NCBI RefSeq assembly: GCF_030272615.1
Contig: NC_081409.1
Span: 471,878,573-471,942,572, forward strand
From: Cryptomeria japonica
Lineage: Eukaryota > Streptophyta > Pinopsida > Cupressales > Cupressaceae
DNA: 64,000 nucleotides
Reading direction: 5' to 3'
Shown here: positions 60,408 to 64,000 of the stretch, piece by piece
How positions within the stretch are numbered: the stretch's first letter is position 1
How the letters are laid out: the number at the start of each line of letters is the position of its first letter
The notes under the pieces: generated by a model
Database searches by the model: none
The model's input: only the letters and a program-made list of their open reading frames with translations
What the model was told of the DNA's origin: nothing
Position numbers and translations under genes: made by a program

Positions 60408-63201
60408 CTAGAGTGGGACATATGCCTTGCATATCCGGTCCATTTCTTTCTCTGTTTCAACTTGACTTTTTGAAATATCAGAATAAAAGAAAATAACATT
60501 GGAGGTAGAAGAAAGATACTTTCCTCCTATTTCAATAGCTTTACTCAACAGACTTTTATTGTGAGATAGAGCTATTTTGCTACTATCAATATCCTTTACC
60601 AGTTTATCTCCATATTTTCTTGTGGCTCTTTTTAGCATACAGTTGAGCAGCATCTTCTAGTGATTTAATTTGATCAAATGCATCTACAACTAACTGACCA
60701 AGTTTTCTAATGGGTGTAGAAAGATGTGCTATAGATGTTTCTGGTAGTAGACCAGACAAAATTTCTACTGCAGTCTGAATTGTCTCTGCTTAAACCCTTT
60801 TCTCTTTCAGTCTCTTCTTATGTGCCCCAGATTGGATAACATTAGAAATCTTCATCATTTTTTATGCGCTTAGATTGTTCATATCAATTGGTCCTGAGAT
60901 GCTTAGAGAATCATCATCATCTTCTTCAATTTGTTTTTGCTTTGCCAGTTCAGGGGATACAACCTTAATGATGGCTTTCTCTATATTCTTCTCCATTTCC
61001 TGTAGTGTGACAATAGTTTTAGTAGGCTCCTTCTGAATTTCTTGAATGACCAGTGGAGATTGGGATTTCTCCAGTTGTTCTGTTGTCGGTGGATTGTCCA
61101 CTTTTGGTTGAGTAGTTGGTTGCTCAACTAAGGTAACATGTACATTAGTGATTGTTGGGGGCTCCATATCTGGTGCAGTTTTGTCTCCAAATAGGTCCAC
61201 TATGTTCTCAACATCATTATCAACAAGAATAATGAAATCCTCCTTCTTCTTGAGAGGATAGACTTCATCAGGTTGAATAATCTCCTCTTCATCCATTTCT
61301 GGTCTAATAACATCATCATCTATCTCTTTTGTATCCTTATTCTTAGAAGAATAGATGAGTTCTTCCATCTTTTTTATTTTAGGCTATCTGATGTGTCTCA
61401 GTTTCAACAATTTCCCTTTTACCATTAAGAAGCTTCAATCTTATTTCTTTAAAAGTAAAATGTGCTTTGTACTGATCAACTAAAGCACTAATTCCATCTG
61501 TAGATAAATTGGGAAAATATTGTACAAATATTTCATCAATAATTTATTTTTCCAATTTTATAGCATCCTCCCATTTATCTAAAATAATATTATACAAAGA
61601 GATTGAAATAACCTTTCCAGATCATGTGGAAATCTACTATAATGACACAAATGAGTGATTACCTATTGAATCACTTTCTCTTTCTCATCTTTAGTGAAGG
61701 AATCAAAATATTCTTTGACATTGTCAAACCTATTCCTCCCTAGTGTTTTCATTGTTCTTTCAAAATGGGTATCTGGTTTCTAAGCAGCTATATCAATAGG
61801 TGTAGTTGCCTTTGGCACTACCTTTATCTTCTTGGATATTATGTCGGTTACTTTTTCTTTCTTTGGTTCTTCATCAGAATCTGTTCCCTCAGACTCTACT
61901 TGCAAAATTAATTTCATGCCTCTCTTCTTTGTCTCCTTATTATATACCTTGGGTTCTGGTTTCTTTTTTATTAGGACACTCCTGGTAACCCTAGTACTCT
62001 TTGTTTCTAGAGATGCTTCATCAGACTTTTTATTCTTTCCTTTTGTACTTTTGACAGGTGCAGTACTAGTTTGTTCAGATTCTTCTTGGACTGCCCCAAT
62101 GTCCAATTTTGCCTGCATCTTGTCTATAGGTGATGCTAATGGGGTATTAGCATAACCAGCCAGTAGATCATGGTTAACCTCATAACTCATGTCTTCTAGT
62201 TCTTCTTCTCTTTGCTCAATTGCTTGCATTAAGTAAAAGTCAATGGTAACGGTGAAGATTATGTCCTCAAAATGTTTTACCACATCTTCTTGTAGCCTCA
62301 TTCTCATGCTCATCTTCTTTTGGAACTCATTGAAATAACTATTCAGGTCAGCATGGAAAATATTCTTTACAACCTTGATGTTGTTTTGGATTTGAGCCGA
62401 GATTGGTGAGTCCTTTGACCACTCAATGTCTCCAATCCTTGGTAGAAAGTTCTGAAAGTAACAGAATAGACCGACTAATAGCTAACCATACTTGAATTTC
62501 AAACTACTATCCTTCTTGATAGTTTGCAAATTCAAAAACAATTGTCTCCTGATAGCTTCACAGAGATCATAGTTTGCATTATCAACAATCATTATGTGAG
62601 TTGTATGAAATACTATAGATGGAATACTGTTAAGTCTACTGGAGTAAAATACTCAGTAGCCTATCTACATTACTTCTAGTTTTACTGCAGGGTCCTTAAT
62701 ATTGTTGATGAAAAAAGAACGCCCATCAGATGTAGAACCGGTTAATTTGAAGATAGTATCCTTTAGAATTTTTGTTAGCTCAAGTACTTCACCGGTTGAG
62801 AAATAGCCAGTCATAGCCTGAATGGCTTCCTTTGTAATTGTGTGAGTCCTTTCTAAGTACATGTTTTCTCCATGAACTCTACTCAAAATTATTTTGATAT
62901 GTGCTTCTTCAAAATCATCAAGAAAATAAGAGGCATTATGAAAACCCTTTTCAAAAATCCTAGCATACTATGTCTTAATCTTGCCATTCTTATCGCAAAG
63001 TGATTTCAACTATGTGTAGATGTATAGAGACCCTAAGTCTTCTAAATTGCAGTTAATATAACTGGACAAATCATCTTTGACCAAAACTCCGCTTGGAACT
63101 TGCGATAATGCATTATATGACACAATCTTATCTACCTTTTGAGCTTACATAGGCTCTAAAGTGATCATCAACCTCTCTACAGACTTTGAAGTAGATGCCA
63201 T
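60408..63201 (-). pseudogene. Accessory ORF of the copia-like element, multiple in-frame stops
   Basis: Starting at the ATG at 63201 (MASTSKSVERLMITLEPM), one frame can be followed leftward for about 2.4 kb to about 60600. It is broken by several stops, mostly TAG (for example after LYIYT, GKIKT and KLEVM). One frameshift near 60620 leads into the last part, which ends at 60408. The N-terminal half is globular: ITKEAIQAMTGYFSTGE, then IRRQLFLNLQTIKKDSSLKF (about 62490-62550), which resembles the IKKG / IKNG block of the hAT and Tat accessory ORFs. The second half is Lys/Glu/Asp/Ser-rich and low in complexity (61780-62150 and 60862-61360), with a helical end. The function is unknown. Membership of the same family as the Tat ORF is likely but weaker than for the hAT ORF. 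Confidence 0.55.
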
Positions 63202-63653
63202 TCTAGATGAACAAGATTCGAAGTGGTATGTTCAAAGAAATACCTTGTTTCGCGCACATTGCCCCATTTACTGGTTGAAATGCCCAAGTGCACACTAGTT
63301 CAACCTTCTGCAACCTTCAATTCGACTTAATTTCACAAATCACGAAACAATTCGACAATTTACAGCAAGACAATCTTACTCAGCTCAACAAGCGCTCCAA
63401 GTTTCTTTCTCGAATGCGTTAGGTTTAAAATGACAAAGTACAACTCGCTTGTATCCTTTTTACCTACTGTAATAAATGTTCACCTGTTAGGGTTACAAAC
63501 CCTAATTTCACCGCTTAAGTGGAAAACCGGCTGATAATATGTTAACAAAAAGTTACCAAAATTTCATGTTTCAAAATTCTTTTGCTGCTCATTTTTTACA
63601 AGGGGTTCGGAGATGTTTTACCATTAAGCTCCCCATAGCCATATTAAAAAGGC
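63202..63653 (-). promoter_or_regulatory. Spacer between Gag and accessory ORF, possible leader
   Basis: About 450 bp on the minus strand between the Gag stop and the ATG at 63201, without a coding frame. Here pol would be expected in an autonomous copia element; none of its motifs is present. The interval could hold the promoter of the accessory ORF, but no TATA box is convincing. Confidence 0.3.
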
Positions 63654-64000
63654 TTAAGTCACCAATGCAGGGTTCTCTTCACTGGGTGAAGGAATAGTTT
63701 CTTCTTCAGGTGACTCATCACTTTTCTTCTTCCAAGTTTGATTCATTTTCTCTCTAGTTTCTTCAACATTAACTTTATGCTTTCCCTTCTGATCTTTAGA
63801 AGAGTTGACCGGTTTCTTGTTTCTGGATCTACATAATTTTGCTAAGTGCCCCAGTTTGTTACAGTGATAACAGGACATACTAGATGATCTCCAAGGTCTT
63901 GCATTTCCTCTTCATGTTCTTCTTCTGCAGTTCATAGCCACATGACCAAAGTTATTACAGATGGTGCAAATAACATTTGTTACCTTTTCCATCTCAAATG
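63654..64000 (-). pseudogene. gag: C-terminal Gag fragment with two zinc knuckles, runs off right edge
   Basis: On the minus strand two CX2CX4HX4C zinc knuckles follow each other: CTICNNFGHVAMNC (about 63965-63924) and CYHCNKLGHLAKLC (about 63875-63834). An in-frame TGA lies between them near 63911. A Lys/Glu/Ser/Pro-rich tail ends at TAA 63654. Such knuckles bind the element's RNA during packaging. The frame continues beyond the window. Gag normally runs into pol; here it ends and the accessory ORF follows after about 450 bp. Assignment to the copia-like element rests on strand and on the downstream polypurine tract and LTR. Confidence 0.8.

Overview
The window looks like plant nuclear DNA made almost entirely of transposable elements and their remains. 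I found no host gene, rRNA, tRNA or CRISPR array that I could support. The element types present are Ty3/gypsy of the Tat kind, Ty1/copia-like LTRs with a purine-rich tract of the form AAAGGGGGAGAT, and a ZNF862/KIAA1586-like hAT. Together with the density of nested, decayed copies, they suggest a seed plant with a large genome. A conifer or other gymnosperm is my best guess, but it is an inference and not proven.

Layout. 1-5040: remnant of a Tat-like Ty3/gypsy element on the minus strand (RNase H tail, integrase, hairpin-rich repeats, accessory ORF running off the left edge). 5547-6957: copia-type LTR (minus). 8640-12760: a dispersed repeat followed by a T-rich tract without genes. 14000-15295: copia-type LTR (plus) with its polypurine tract. 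17401-20345: 3' part of a non-autonomous Ty3/gypsy element (minus): LTR, non-coding interior, Pro-rich linker, retropepsin. 20339-25310: second copy of the dispersed repeat and another T-rich tract. 25319-39135: a 13.8-kb hAT transposon with TIRs and an 8-bp target duplication (7/8 matching). It was inserted into that tract, which resumes at 39144. 40030-40772: a second LTR of the 17401 family. 41275-53240: a Tat-like element on the plus strand with an uninterrupted 1295-residue pol, a hairpin repeat array and a 3.6-kb accessory ORF. 58681-64000: a copia-like element on the minus strand with an LTR, a long accessory ORF and a Gag end with two zinc knuckles, but no recognisable pol.

Main result. 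The long accessory ORFs of the two Tat elements (1-1600 minus; 49596-53240 plus) and the 4-kb plus-strand ORF inside the hAT transposon (30572-34618) share recognisable sequence blocks in the same order. The accessory ORF of the copia-like element (60408-63201 minus) probably belongs to the same family. One passenger protein family therefore seems to be carried by both class I LTR retrotransposons and a class II DNA transposon. Its function is unknown.

Second result. In both Tat elements the space between integrase and accessory ORF is filled by repeats able to form stem-loops. In the plus-strand element, units related in layout keep the stem while the stem sequence changes.

Decay. Most long ORFs are broken by in-frame stops, largely TAG and TGA, with few frameshifts. 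This fits C-to-T decay of methylated CAG and CGA codons. The Tat pol at 43463-47350 is the one long frame with no break.
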